Shown here piece by piece: positions 22,049 to 33,725 of a stretch of 64,000 nt of DNA. The stretch lies in the NCBI RefSeq assembly GCF_021869535.1, contig NW_026262604.1, positions 55,514,247 through 55,578,246 on the forward strand, given 5' to 3'. The notes beneath the pieces are model-generated. The model worked only from the letters and a program-made list of their open reading frames with translations, searched no databases and was not told the DNA's origin. Positions within the stretch are counted from its first letter, which is position 1; every line of letters starts with the position of its first letter. The DNA is from Mytilus californianus. Its lineage: Eukaryota > Mollusca > Bivalvia > Mytilida > Mytilidae. Made by a program: the position numbers and the translations under genes.

Positions 22049-22370
22049 CACTACAAACCAGTAAAAGTCTGAAATGGCCTATATCTGTACTCGACTGTAC
22101 TGATTTTTACTCGACCAGTCTGAATTGGTCTGAATTTTATTCGACATTACTCGACCCCAGTCTTAACCATACTCGACTGTACTGATTTGTTATTGACCCT
22201 TATCTTTGCCATTGAAAATAGTCTGAACTATTACTCGACAAGTCTGAAACAGTCTTACCCATTCTCGACCTGTACTCGACCTATTTTTTTTTTCTGTCTA
22301 AACCATACTCGACCAAAGGTCTGAACAATACTCGACCAGTCTGAACCATACTTGACCAAATAATCTCTAC
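22049..22370 (+). repeat. Left subterminal repeat array of the CACTA-type element
   Basis: About a dozen irregular TACTCGAC motifs alternating with GTCTGAA or CTGTACTGATT, spaced roughly 15-30 bp. Orientation is opposite to the right array. Likely transposase-binding sites by analogy with plant CACTA elements. Confidence 0.8.
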
Positions 22371-23800
22371 TTTTTCTAAATTTAAACTGTTAAAATAAAT
22401 TTCTTTTTAACTGACATGACAACAGCCACAATAAAATAAAGATATATTACTAGTATAAAACAGATTTTTAAATTCTAACATGATTCTCAGATTTATCAAA
22501 TAGAGATAGTTAAATCAAATTATCTTATGTAATAATTTAATTATATTAATTTTAAAGTTTTAGAGTTTTGTTAAAAAAAGATTTTCTTTTACCTAAAAAC
22601 CAAACATATACTGAGGGTAATTAAACCTTATTAAGATGCTTCTTGTTTGGTATGTGTTTTTTTTTTTTTTTTTTAATTAATTTTCCTAAATTCTTAAATA
22701 AAAACTACATAGGTTTCATGGTTACATACAAAAAAATGTACAATAGTTATATAATTATCTTTTTAATGAGATAACAACAGCCAACAAAATCACTGAAATT
22801 GCTTTACCTTATTTTAGAAATATATCTATTATTATAATTTGGGATATATTTTATACAATATATAAAAAAAGGGATAAAAATTAAAGAAACTAATAAAATT
22901 GTTCTTCTGATTAGTGGTGATGAAGTAACTTAAACCTCCTGCTTGGGGCAAACTCATGAAAAAGATCACACCTGGTCAGAGAGTATTAAATTCTAAATAA
23001 CATTCATTCAAAATTGCAACATCCTGTGAAACTTAAATCACACGGCCTTTTGAATTCACTAGATAAGTAATACACGAGTTTAAGAAAAATAGGGCTTTCT
23101 TTTTACCTGTAAAACATACATGTACTGAGGTAATTAAACCTTATTAAAGTGCTTATTGTATGCCATGTTTTTAAATTTTGACAAAAATTATTCAAATTTA
23201 ATTGAAATAAATTTTTACTGTAACTTTGGAACACATTTCCTTTTTTAAAAGTTTATCACAGGATTACTATGGAAGTTCTATTATCATGATTATATTAAAT
23301 TCTTGGTTTAACAGTACAAAGGTGTCATTTTTTAAATTTATCAAGTTGCTTTATATGCTATTTTATATATATTTTAATAAAAAAAATGTTCACTGCATTA
23401 TTAACTAAACTCAACTGACACCATAAATCTATACTAGGCTTAAGTTAATGGTGAAAGTTGTCCAGTAACCATAAAATATATCTGAAACATTCAAAAATTT
23501 TTGAATAACATTGAAAATATTAGTCACAATTCAGTTTTGAAATTATTTGATCAGCTTGTTTTATTTTTATTTTAAAGGTGATATATATGTATGTATATAA
23601 GTGTTGATGAATATGGTGTTGAAGTTATATTATGTTTATTGTCAAATTTTGGTTTCAATCAGGCTGTATTGAATACATTTTTCATTTCAAATTGTTGTTC
23701 AAATTTCTAGCCAGGGGAAATAGCTGTTGTTAAAAACAGTTCCTAAATTGATGAAATACAATAGATAGATACACAAAATAGGTCTAGGTAAGTTAAGACT

Positions 23801-24138
23801 TGGTCGAGTATGGTTCAGAATAGGTCGAGCATGATTCAGACTAGGTCGAGTATGGTTCAGACTAGGTCGAGCATGATTCAGACTAGGTCGAGTATGGTTC
23901 AGACTAGGTTGAGCATGGTTCAGACTAGGCCGAGCATGGTTCAGACGCGTATAAAATGGTTAAGTACTGGTCGAGTACAAGTTCAGACTGTTAAGTATGG
24001 TTCAGACTACAGTCGAGTATTATCAAGTAAATTTCAGACCAATTCAGAATGGTCGAGTAAAAATCAGACTGGTCGAGTAAAAATCAGTCCAGTCGAGTAC
24101 AGATATAGGCAATTTCAGACTTTTACTGGTTTGTAGTG
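23801..24138 (-). repeat. Right subterminal array with 21-bp tandem units
   Basis: Seven near-perfect 21-bp units (GGTCGAGTATGGTTCAGACT plus A) run from 23801 to about 23947, with GAGTATGGTT and GAGCATGATT versions alternating in part, so expansion probably went by 42-bp dimers. Irregular motifs follow to the terminus. The 108-codon frame here (MVQTRSS repeats) is produced by the 21-bp period and is not a gene. Confidence 0.85.
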
Positions 24139-24149
24139 TAATTATAAAG

Positions 24150-24725
24150 AATAGAGAAAATAGTCTAAAAAATTAAAGGATAAAGAAAAATGGGATCCCA
24201 ACCCAGACCCTCTTAAGGGCAGCCGATACAGTTACACGTTGTATTGTCATTTTTGTTGTTTTGAAATATGTTGTATGCCTAGGGGAGATGTAAATAAAGT
24301 CTGCTGAAAATTTGAGTTTTCTGCACTTTTGTAAAAGTATAAGATACTCAAAGTGCGATTATTTTTTAAAGTTTGAAATGCGGAAATCGTGCGGGTCTCA
24401 CAATGTCAAATTTCAAATTTTCTACATTAATTGCCTTTTGTCATGCTTTCTCAAAATAGCAAATAAAAAATATATGTCAACGTGCTGGATTCGGAGATGA
24501 ATCGCTAAAAATCCCAAAAATGGCGCCCCCCTTGGTAACCTCAACGTAAGCGCGAAAATGCACGTCGCTAGCTGACTATTTCGACGTCTCCTGCCAATAT
24601 TCCTGCAGCATGGTTTAGGTGTGTATATACTGCTTAATTCTAGAGCAGAGCTGTTTGTAGTTTCTAATAATCACGAAATGACAAGGTGTGCTGGAAAGTA
24701 CAAGTGTATATAGAAATTTTCCAAA
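24150..24725. other. No recognisable feature
   Basis: The start continues the repeat interrupted by the CACTA-type element (to about 24200). A GC-richer patch at about 24525-24590 is not identifiable. Confidence 0.35.
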
Positions 24726-24731
24726 TCAAAC

Positions 24732-24787
24732 GTTTGTAACGTCACATGTTTGTAACGTCACATGTTTGTAACGTAACATGTTTGTCA
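24732..24787. repeat. 16-bp tandem repeat (GTTTGTAACGTCACAT), 3.4 copies
   Basis: Three full units and a partial one; the third has GTAACAT for GTCACAT. A short local expansion. Confidence 0.9.
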
Positions 24788-24789
24788 TC

Positions 24790-26050
24790 ACTAATAAGAA
24801 CATGAAAATAGAGAGGCATTTATGATACTATATTTTCTTATTTTCGAAAACAGACCCATCACTTTACGGTTGCTCGAAATAATATTGATATTTTGTTAAA
24901 GAGAGTAAGAAGTAACACGAGAAGTAAATGTGTTACTAGTAATACATTTATCAGTAGTAATGTAACAAACGATCATTCAAACAAGATTTATTAATTATTG
25001 TCAAACAAACTGGTACCGTTTTATTATCATTTCTTCTTCTTCACAATAATAAAAACATTATATTTATATTTATATTAAAGGGGAAATTCAAATCCAAATT
25101 TTCTTTCTTCTGAACTATACATTATTAATCCTTATAGAAGGCATTAAGAATATTTCACAACATTATTATATTAGGCTTGCACTAGTGTTCTTATATTTTA
25201 TATCTATGGTAAAGAGTTGAGTGTTTTCCCTTAATTCATGTATTTATCTGATCGTTCGATCTTTTTTGCACATTTATTTATTTTATTGTTGGAGATAAAC
25301 AAAGAAGGTGACGCGGTTTGAGGTAGACATAATGAAACTAGTTGAACCCCTTCATAGGTTCATGACGTCATAGGTTCAAGTTCTAAGTGAGAACCATCTC
25401 TGGTATCTAGACTACCAAAATAACGAGGTACAATTTGTTAGCCGGCATGTCGTAAACACGACGAATCAAAGAATCCAACTATATATGTAACTAATATAGG
25501 ACAATGGTGTTGAATAAAAATAACACTATCCAAGGCCCTTTTGTTTTCCACATGACTAATATTACCAATACGAATCCGATACCGATACCAATAGTATACA
25601 TCACCTGTTACCTGTTACAAAATCTGTACGTTCCGCCTCTTTCAGGTGCACCATACAATAGTTTGTATTGGGATTTGCTATATGCACGGATCATAATCAC
25701 AACTGAACTTCGTCATTATACAGGGATTGACACTACTAAATCCAAACATTGTCACATGTAGTTTCAAGTTGTAGTAAGAAAACCAGGACGGGTTCAAACA
25801 GAAAGATTTTGAAAGCAGAGAACACTGTGCACCTTATAATCAGCATGACAATACGAATACTAAAAATTCAGGCTAAACATAAAGCGTACAAATGTAGGTT
25901 CTTCAATTCAGCCACGGACCCGCGATGTCACGGGTGTGTTCTTGTAGTACTAGTTATTGCGGACTGTTGAATTTCTTTACGGCTAAATTTAAAGACTCGA
26001 TCACGTCATTTTAGAGCTAGACATGCCGTTGCTGTGTATGTGGTAGTGTG
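24790..26050. other. No recognisable feature
   Basis: AT-rich with short frames that resemble no protein family. No repeat identified. Confidence 0.35.
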
Positions 26051-26639
26051 TTAAGGTTCATCTATACACTTCCACAAAAATGGCTGTGTTTACACCATGA
26101 AAATTTCTCTGAATGCAGACAAAACTGTGTAATTCTTAGTTTTAAATCCTGGCAGCACCTAGATATATACAAGTTGTATTCATTTTGTGTTTTAAAAAGA
26201 AAAAAACTTTTGTGGATTTTGCTAAACATTTTCTTTCCTTGCCACAGGTGGTGTAAAAATAAACAAGTCATGTGAAATCTTTGAGATGGCCCCCCTCAGG
26301 TAATGATTGTATTGTATCATATTAATTGATATGGACAATAGAGGAACAATAGAAATCTACTCACAACAAAGGTGATTTAAATAGTGTAAATGAGTGGACT
26401 GTATCAAAGAAAACTCGGGTGTTTGTTTATTTCATCATCTTCTGTGACAAGTAAAGAAAATGTTCATCAAAATCCATAAAGTGTTTTAACTTTTTATAAC
26501 ATAAATTGGATGTAACATTAATTTATCTAGGTGCTGCCAGGCATTAAAACTTTTAAAATTACACAGTTTTGTCTGTATTCAGAGAAAATTTCATAGTGTA
26601 AACACAGCCATTTTGTTCAAGTGTATAGATGAACCTTAA
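26051..26639. mobile_element. 581-bp MITE with TTAA target duplications
   Basis: The body is 26055-26635. Ends start GGTTCATCTATACACTT on both strands and the inverted similarity extends about 105 bp, through TTTACACCATGAAAATTTCT, GCAGACAAAACTGTGTAAT and GGCAGCACCTAGATA, with substitutions. TTAA flanks both sides (26051-26054, 26636-26639). TTAA duplications are typical of piggyBac and Kolobok transposons; the GGTTC terminus does not decide between them. Opposing frames in the left arm are chance products of the arm. Confidence 0.8.
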
Positions 26640-26970
26640 TTTGGATATTTTTAATTTTGTATTATACTTTGATATTGTGATACTATATACTTGATGAGTG
26701 TAATATTTTTAATTCTAAGTACTTAGTGAGTAGTGTAAAGTCATGCTTCATTGATTATGTTTATTGTAAGATTTCTTCATGGCTCAGTGAGTTTTGATAT
26801 GTTGGTTATTTGTTTACTCTCTGGGTTTTACTAGTTTGTATTGTGAAACTTTCTCTTCTTTGTGATAATTGGTTAATTTAGTCATATGGTCATTTTGGAG
26901 GGAACATTCTATTGTTAGGTCAGAATTTACTTATACTTTGAATTGAATAGTTGTGTGCTGTTGCTTTGAT
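26640..26970. other. No recognisable feature
   Basis: T-rich spacer between the TTAA element and the 3' end of the minus-strand retroelement. Confidence 0.4.
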
Positions 26971-26971
26971 A

Positions 26972-28985
26972 TAAAATTGAGAATGGAAATTGGGAATGTG
27001 TCAAAGGGACAACAACCCGACCATAGAGCAGACAACAGCCGAAGGCCACCAATGGGTCTTCAATACAGCGAGAAACTCCCGCACCCGGAGGCGTCCTTCA
27101 GCTGGCCCCTAAACAAAAATGTATACTAGTTCAGTGATAATTGACGGCATACTAAACTTCAAATTATAAACAGGAAACTAAAATTTAAAAAACATACAAG
27201 ACTAACAAAGGCCACAGACTCCTGACTTGGGACAGGCGCAAAAATGCGGCGGGGTTAAACATGTTTTTTGAGATCTCAACCCTCCCCCTATACCTCTAGC
27301 CAATGTAGAAAAAACAAACGCACAACAGTACGCACAGTAAAACTCAGTATAAGAGAAGTCCGAGTCCGATGTCAGAATAGGAAACAAAAGAAAATAAACA
27401 AAATGACAATAATACATAAATAACAACAGACTACTAGCAGTTACTGACATGCCAGCTCCAGACCTCAATTAAACTGATTGAAAGATTATGTCTTCATCAT
27501 ATGAATATCAGGCACAATCCCTCCTGTTAGGGGTTTAGTATTATACCGTCATAAAATATATGAAAAGAACAACTGGTTATAGAACAAATGTGTTTAATTC
27601 CGATGCAAAGACCCTATAAGGGAATCAATATTAAAGCCAAAATATGCAATCTTTAATGACCTGACAACAGTATCGTAACTATATCCCTTCTTAATAAGTC
27701 TGTTTAAAGGTTTTGTTAGCTTTTGAGGTGAATACTGACATTTTTGTGCTTTTTAAAGAATATTACCATAAAAGATTGGATGCGAAATACCCGAACGTAT
27801 ACGATGTCTGCATGTTAAGTTATATTTACGAATGATGTCTTTATACCGATGATACAATTTAGTGAATGTTTTGACTAGTTTATGATATCGAAAACCCTGG
27901 TGTAATAATTTTTCAGTAATACATAAATTTCTCTCGCTAAAATCTAATACATTGTTACATACACGAGCGAATCGTACAAGTTGAGATATATAAACACCAT
28001 AAGATGGTGACAAGGGAACGTCACCATCTTAAAATGGATAATTAACGATAGGAAATGAAAAATCATCTCTTTTATCATAAATTTTTGTATTAATCTTCCC
28101 GTTAATGATATAGATATCAAGATCGAGGAAAGGACAGTGGTCATTGTTAGTATTAGCTTTATTTAAAGTTCAACAGGATAAATTTCTTTAGTATACATAC
28201 TGAAGTCGTCATTATTGAGAGCCAATATATCATCCAAATATCTAAAAGTATTGTTAAATATTTGTATCATATGTTGTTTCGATGGGTCTTTGCTGATTTT
28301 AGTCATAAATTGTAACTCGTAACAATACAAAAACAGGTCCGCAATAAGTGGTGCACAGTTAGTCCCCATTGGAATTCCGATAACTTGACGATATACGGAA
28401 TCTCCAAAGCGAACCAAAATGTTATCAAGAAAAAATTCAAGGGCAGATATAGTATCAAAGCATGTCCAATTGACATAGTTCTTTTGTTTGTTGCTACTAA
28501 AAAATGACCTAAAAGAGTTTGAACATATGTATTCGCATTTCGTCTTTTTAAATGCCCATATAATTAGGTGTGTGAATTTTTCTTAATAAGAATATGAGGC
28601 AAAGTGGTATAAAGGGTAGAAAAAATCAAAACTTTGAACAGATTCAAAATCACCAATGTATGCATGCAATTTATCAAGTACTTCCAACGAGTTTTTGACA
28701 CTCCAAAAGTAATTAATTCCACTATTTTCAAAGGCCTTATTTGAACAATTTATTATCAGGTTTTTGATTGTACCAAGTGTACTAGTAAGTAGAATAGACA
28801 ACTTAGTAGTGGAACAATGACTTGAAGATGAAATAAATCTAATATATTTGTAAGGTGATTTGTGTAGCTTCGGAAGCCAGTACATAGTTGGGACTTTCAT
28901 TGTATTTGGTTCTGCTTGTAAAGAAGTAGCTAATAGTTTATGTTTGTTACAGATATCTATATTCATATTTGTGGACATCTTTGAT
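26972..28985 (-). mobile_element. 5'-truncated retroelement with 3' tail
   Basis: Read on the minus strand, a broken reverse-transcriptase frame (28985-27745) is followed by about 770 bp of untranslated tail ending at 26972. The tail contains CAAGTCAGGAGTCTGTGGCC, CTGAAGGACGCCTCCGGG, ACCGTTGTT-like blocks and the terminus CCATTTCCATTCTCAATTTTA written here as ATTTCCATTCTCAATTTTA. The same tail occurs alone at 34921-35178 (+), which fixes the 3' boundary. The 5' part of the element is missing. Confidence 0.7.
27745..28985 (-). pseudogene. Reverse transcriptase pseudogene (YLDD-box, Penelope/related)
   Basis: Motifs appear in order on the minus strand: MYWLPKLHKSPYK (finger region, about 28.88 kb), SVKNSLEVLDKLHAYIGDFE, VRFGDSVYRQVIGIPMGTNC (palm motif B, about 28.38 kb), FRYLDDILALNNDDF (catalytic YLDD, about 28.23 kb), then CPFLDLDIYI, SPSYGVYISQLVRFARVCNN and GISHPIFYGNIL. 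They lie in at least three frames: a shift near 28600, another between the YLDD block and CPFLDLDIYI (about 28165), and an in-frame TAA near 28032. Function would be target-primed reverse transcription; this copy is dead. PKLHK and the GxPMGT block resemble Penelope-like RTs, but the clade is not certain. Confidence 0.75.
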
Positions 28986-28999
28986 TCTATTATGAGTTC

Positions 29000-29885
29000 A
29001 GTTTTCTCTACTTAATATTTCATATTCATACTGAAATACTGGTATAAATGGATTGTATAGATGATTTTGTATGAATGGTCAGAATGAATGATTTCAGAGT
29101 AAAAGGTGTATAAAATAGATTAAAACATATAAAAGTATATTAAATATTGGTTAAAGCAGATAAACTAAATTGACACAGTCAATAAAATCATTGTGTAAGT
29201 ATTTAAGTCATAAACAGTAAAATTATAGGAATAACTCAGTTTAGTGAAAAGAAGTAATAGTAAAGAGATAAAATAGTAATTTGTACGTTAAGACATATTC
29301 TAAATTATTAAATGATTTGATAATTTAATACGTAAACTAAAAACAGTTAAACAAATAGTTATGTTAATATTTTTATAACAGATGTTGAACCATAATGTTC
29401 GTATATCATGTAGAAGATTCCATACTATTTTATATACAGGACCTTTGTATCTCCTACATGGTAGGTTTGGTATTCTGTTTATATGTGTGTTTTTGTGCTT
29501 AACATTTGTCTTGAGCATGGCTATACTATTTGTTTGAATAAGCTTATTGTGTTATGTTACTGTACGCCTAGCTTTATGTGTACTAATATAATCATGTTGT
29601 TATTAATTTTAATGGAATGACCTGTAAATTACTATTAGACGAATATTTGGTAGAATACAATATGTTAAGTATTAAGATATGTAGTTTGTGATGAGAACCA
29701 TCTTTTCTCATAGTTTATATTCTGTATAAATAGTTTTATAAGTCAATAACATGGAAAACCATATTTGTCCAGTAGGAAATAGTTGGGTATTGTATTTTAG
29801 GTATTGTCATCTTAAATGAATAGAGTTATCTTTCTTTGTACTGATTATTGGTATTTGTATTGCAGGGTCATTATGTATATTATAC
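29000..29885. other. No recognisable feature
   Basis: Very AT-rich sequence between the RT pseudogene and the satellite region. Confidence 0.4.
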
Positions 29886-29889
29886 TAGA

Positions 29890-30126
29890 ACACACTCGCG
29901 AAATCGCGGGCATTTTGAGCGTTGTTAACGTTGATTGTATGTAAACTGTTGTGGGATGAATTTTTGTAAAAGATTTTATGACTAGAGTATTTCAGGAAAG
30001 TTATCAAAAGTCAGAGGTACTTGGGGACAGTACAATTTTTTTTAGCCCTCCCCCTTATTTCAAAGTCCGTTATTTTTTTGTTGTTTTCTGTTAATTTCAA
30101 TTATATTAACGTTTTTTTTTATCTTT
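29890..30126 (+). repeat. Head segment of the satellite-bearing element
   Basis: Begins with a small palindrome (CTCGCGAAATCGCGGGC) and continues through TGTAAACTGTTGTGGGAT, TTTTTGTAAAAGATTTTATG and TTTAGCCCTCCCCCTT. The same order recurs at 56548-56740 without any satellite. It runs straight into the first 196-bp monomer, so the satellite appears to be housed in, or to have begun beside, this dispersed element. Confidence 0.65.
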
Positions 30127-33100
30127 GATAAATATTGATATTTGCAACATATCTTTACAGACGTATGCAAAGTTTTGAGAGACCGCGGTTTATAAAACAT
30201 TTACAACCAATGTAAATGCTGTCAAATGTTTGTGTTACATTTGCAAACGTTTGTCGATATCGTTTATGTATGTAAAGAAGTGTATTTTATTTACTAATAC
30301 TTTCCATTATCATAAATATTTTGATAAATATCGATATTTGCAACATATCTTTACAGACGTATGCAAAGTTTTGAGAGACCGCGGTTTATAAAACATTTAC
30401 AACCAATGTAAATGCTGTCCAATGTTTGTGTTACATTTGAAAACGTTTGTCGATATAGTTTATGTATGTAAAGACATGTATTTTATTTACTTATACTTTC
30501 CATTATCATAGTTATTGTGATAAATATTGATATTTGCAACATATCTTTACAGACGTATGCAAAGTTTCGAGAGACCGCGGTTTATAAAACATTTACAACC
30601 AATGTTAATGCTGTCAAATGTTTGTGTTATATTTGTAAACGTTTGTCGATATCGTTTATGTATGTAAAGACGTGTATTTTATTTACTTATACTTTCCATT
30701 ATCATAAATATTTTGATAAATATCGATATTTGCTACATATCTTTACAGACGTATGCAAAGTTTTGAGAGACCGCGGTTTATAAAACATTTACAGCCAAAG
30801 TAAATGCTGTCAAATGTTTGTGTTATATTTGAAAACGTTTGTCGATATAGTTTATGTATGTAAAGACATGTATTTATTTACTAATACTTTCCATTATCTT
30901 AGTTATTGTGATAAATATTGATATTTGCAACATATCTTTACAGACGTATGCAAAGTTTTGAGAGACCGCGGTTTATAAAACATTTACAACCAATGTAAAT
31001 GCTGTCAAATGTTTGTGTTACATTTGCAAACGTTTGTCGATATCATTTATGTATGTAAGAAGTGTATTTTATTTACTAATACTTTCCATTATCATAAATA
31101 TTTTGATAAATATCGATATTTGCAACATATCTTTACAGACGTATGCAAAGTTTTGAGAGACCGCGGTTTATAAAACATTTACAACCAATGTAAATGCTGT
31201 CAAATGTTTGTGTTACATTTGAAAACGTTTGTCGATATAGTTTATGTATATAAAGACATGTATTTTATTAACTAATACTTTCCATTATCATAGTTATTGT
31301 GATAAATATTGATATTTGCAACATATCTTTACAGACGTATGCAAAGTTTTGAGAGACCGCGGTTTATAAAACATTTACAACCAATGTAAATGCTGTCAAA
31401 TGTTTGTGTTATGTTTGTAAACGTTTGTCGATATCGTTTATGTATGTAAAGACGTGTATTTTATTTACTAATACTTTCCATTATCATAAATATTTTGATA
31501 AATATCGATATTTGCTACATATCTTTACAGCCGTATGCAAAGTTTTGAGAGACCGCGGTTTATAAAACATTTACAGCCAATGTAAATGCTGTCAAATGTT
31601 TGTGTTATATTTGAAAACGTTTGTCGATATAGTTTATGTCTGTAGAGACATGTATTTTATTTACTAATACTTTCCAATATCTTAGTTATTGTGATAAATA
31701 TTGATATTTGCAACATATCTTTACAGACGTATGCAAAGTTTTGAGAGACCGCGGTTTATAAAACATTTACAACCAATGTAAATGCTGTCAAATGTTTGTG
31801 TTACATTTGAAAACGTTTGTCGATATAGTTTATGTATATAAAGACATGTATTTTATTAACTAATACTTTCCATTATCATAGTTATTGTGATAAATATTGA
31901 TATTTGCAACATATCTTTACAGACGTATGCAAAGTTTTGAGAGACCGCGGTTTATAAAACATTTACAACCAATGTAAATGCTGTCAAATGTTTGTGTTAT
32001 GTTTGTAAACGTTTGTCGATATCGTTTATGTATGTAAAGACGTGTATTTTATTTACTAATACTTTCCATTATCATAAATATTTTGATAAATATCGATATT
32101 TGCTACATATCCTTACAGCCGTATGCAAAGTTTTGAGAGACCGCGGTTTATAAAACATTTACAGCCAATGTAAATGCTGTCAAATGTTTGTGTTATATTT
32201 GAAAACGTTTGTCGATATAGTTTATGTCTGTAGAGACATGTATTTTATTTACTAATACTTTCCATTATCTTAGTTATTGTGATAAATATTGATATTTGCA
32301 ACATATCTTTACAGACGTATGCAAAGTTTTGAGAGACCGCGGTTTATAAAACATTTACAACCAATGTAAATGCTGTCAAATGTTTGTGTTACATTTGCAA
32401 ACGTTTGTCGATATCATTTATGTATGTAAGAAGTGTATTTTATTTACTAATACTTTCCATTATCATAAATATTTTGATAAATATCGATATTTGCAACATA
32501 TCTTTACAGACGTATGCAAAGTTTTGAGAGACCGCGGTTTATAAAACATTTACAACCAATGTAAATGCTGTCAAATGTTTGTGTTACATTTGAAAACGTT
32601 TGTCGATATAGTTTATGTATATAAAGACATGTATTTTATTAACTAATACTTTCCATTATCATAGTTATTGTGATAAATATTGATATTTGCAACATATCTT
32701 TACAGACGTATGCAAAGTTTTGAGAGACCGCGGTTTATAAAACATTTACAACCAATGTAAATGCTGTCAAATGTTTGTGTTATGTTTGTAAACGTTTGTC
32801 GATATCGTTTATGTATGTAAAGACGTGTATTTTATTTACTAATACTTTCCATTATCATAAATATTTTGATAAATATCGATATTTGCTACATATCTTTACA
32901 GCCGTATGCAAAGTTTTGAGAGACCGCGGTTTATAAAACATTTACAGCCAATGTAAATGCTGTCAAATGTTTGTGTTATATTTGAAAACGTTTGTCGATA
33001 TAGTTTATGTCTGTAGAGACATGTATTTTATTTACTAATACTTTCCATTATCTTAGTTATTGTGATAAATATTGATATTTGCAACATATCTTTACAGACG

Positions 33101-33299
33101 TATGCAAAGTTTTGAAAGACCGCGGTTTATAAAACATTTACAACCAATGTAAATGCTGTCAAATGTTTGTGTTATATATGCAAACGTTGGTTGATATCGT
33201 TTATATATGTAAGGAAGTGTATTTTATTTACTGATACTTTCCATTATCATAAATATTTTGATAAAAATCGATATTTGTAACGTATCTTTGCAGACGTAT
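30127..33299. repeat. 196-bp satellite with four-monomer higher-order structure
   Basis: About 16.2 monomers of 195-196 bp. Each contains GATAAATAT(T/C)GATATTTG, CAACATATCTTTACAGACG, GAGAGACCGCGGTTTATAAA and a dyad CATTTAC..GTAAATG. Monomers starting at 30910, 31105, 31301 and 31497 form a four-type unit (783 bp) that recurs at 32281-33063. Between them, 31693-32280 is a three-monomer version in which the first looks like a recombinant of types one and two. The terminal monomer at 33064 and the stub at 33260 are more diverged, as expected at array edges. There is no coding: frames across it arise from the period. Confidence 0.92.
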
Positions 33300-33720
33300 G
33301 TCATACACTTATCCGGGTATTACCCTTAACCCGGAAATTTACATTTATCCCATTATCCTTAACCAGAGAACAAACATAATCTGTAATATTTTTTCAACAA
33401 AGCAAAATTTGTAAAGTATTTTTTTTTTAAATAGATTTTCAGTAAACTAATAAGCATTTATCGGTATATAGTATTTCGATAATTTTTTAATAATGCACAA
33501 ATATTGAAATTATTCTTATATTTCCCTTTCCATTGAATTTCATGGAAAGGGAGACAACTGCAACTTATTACTCTTAGACGGAAACGCGTTTACTCTTATC
33601 CAGAGAATGTAATGTTTTATTATTGACTAATTGTCTGAACACAGAAAGGCATATCCAATATTTAATCAACTTAAAATAAATAGATATAAATGAACACAAA
33701 TCCAAATGCAATTTTATTTT
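33300..33720. other. AT-rich spacer with two short hairpins
   Basis: CCGGGTATTACCCTTAACCCGG (about 33315-33336; 6-bp arms around a 10-base loop, given here as CCGGGT and ACCCGG) and TCCCTTTCCAT / ATGGAAAGGGA (33523-33552, 11-bp arms). No gene. Confidence 0.6.
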
Positions 33721-33725
33721 CAATA

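Larger units (their letters stand above)
22049..24138. mobile_element. CACTA-type (EnSpm-like) non-autonomous transposon
   Basis: Both ends start CACTACAAACCAGTAAAAGT read inward, and inverted similarity extends for roughly 75-85 bp. TAA flanks both sides (22046-22048 and 24139-24141), the 3-bp duplication typical of CACTA elements. Each end carries a long set of subterminal repeats built on TCGAGTA / TACTCGA and TCAGAC / GTCTGA, another hallmark of the superfamily. The interior (about 22.38-23.79 kb) is AT-rich, contains an internal duplication (ACTGAGG.TAATTAAACCTTA at about 22.61 and 23.12 kb) and no transposase, so the element is non-autonomous. The target was another repeat, whose two halves still flank it. 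Confidence 0.85.

Noticed and set aside
23810..24136. 108-codon frame with repeated MVQTRSS units
   Set aside because: Entirely generated by 21-bp subterminal repeats of the CACTA-type element; 21 is a multiple of three, so the frame stays open without selection.
27202..27468. 88-codon minus-strand frame with membrane-like start
   Set aside because: Lies in the untranslated tail of the retroelement; the homologous tail at 34921-35178 does not preserve it.
30517..30783. 88-codon frame in the satellite
   Set aside because: It is a product of two adjacent 196-bp monomers; other monomers break it.
30127..33299. CRISPR-like regular repetition
   Set aside because: Units are contiguous 196-bp monomers with no unique spacers, in a eukaryotic context.
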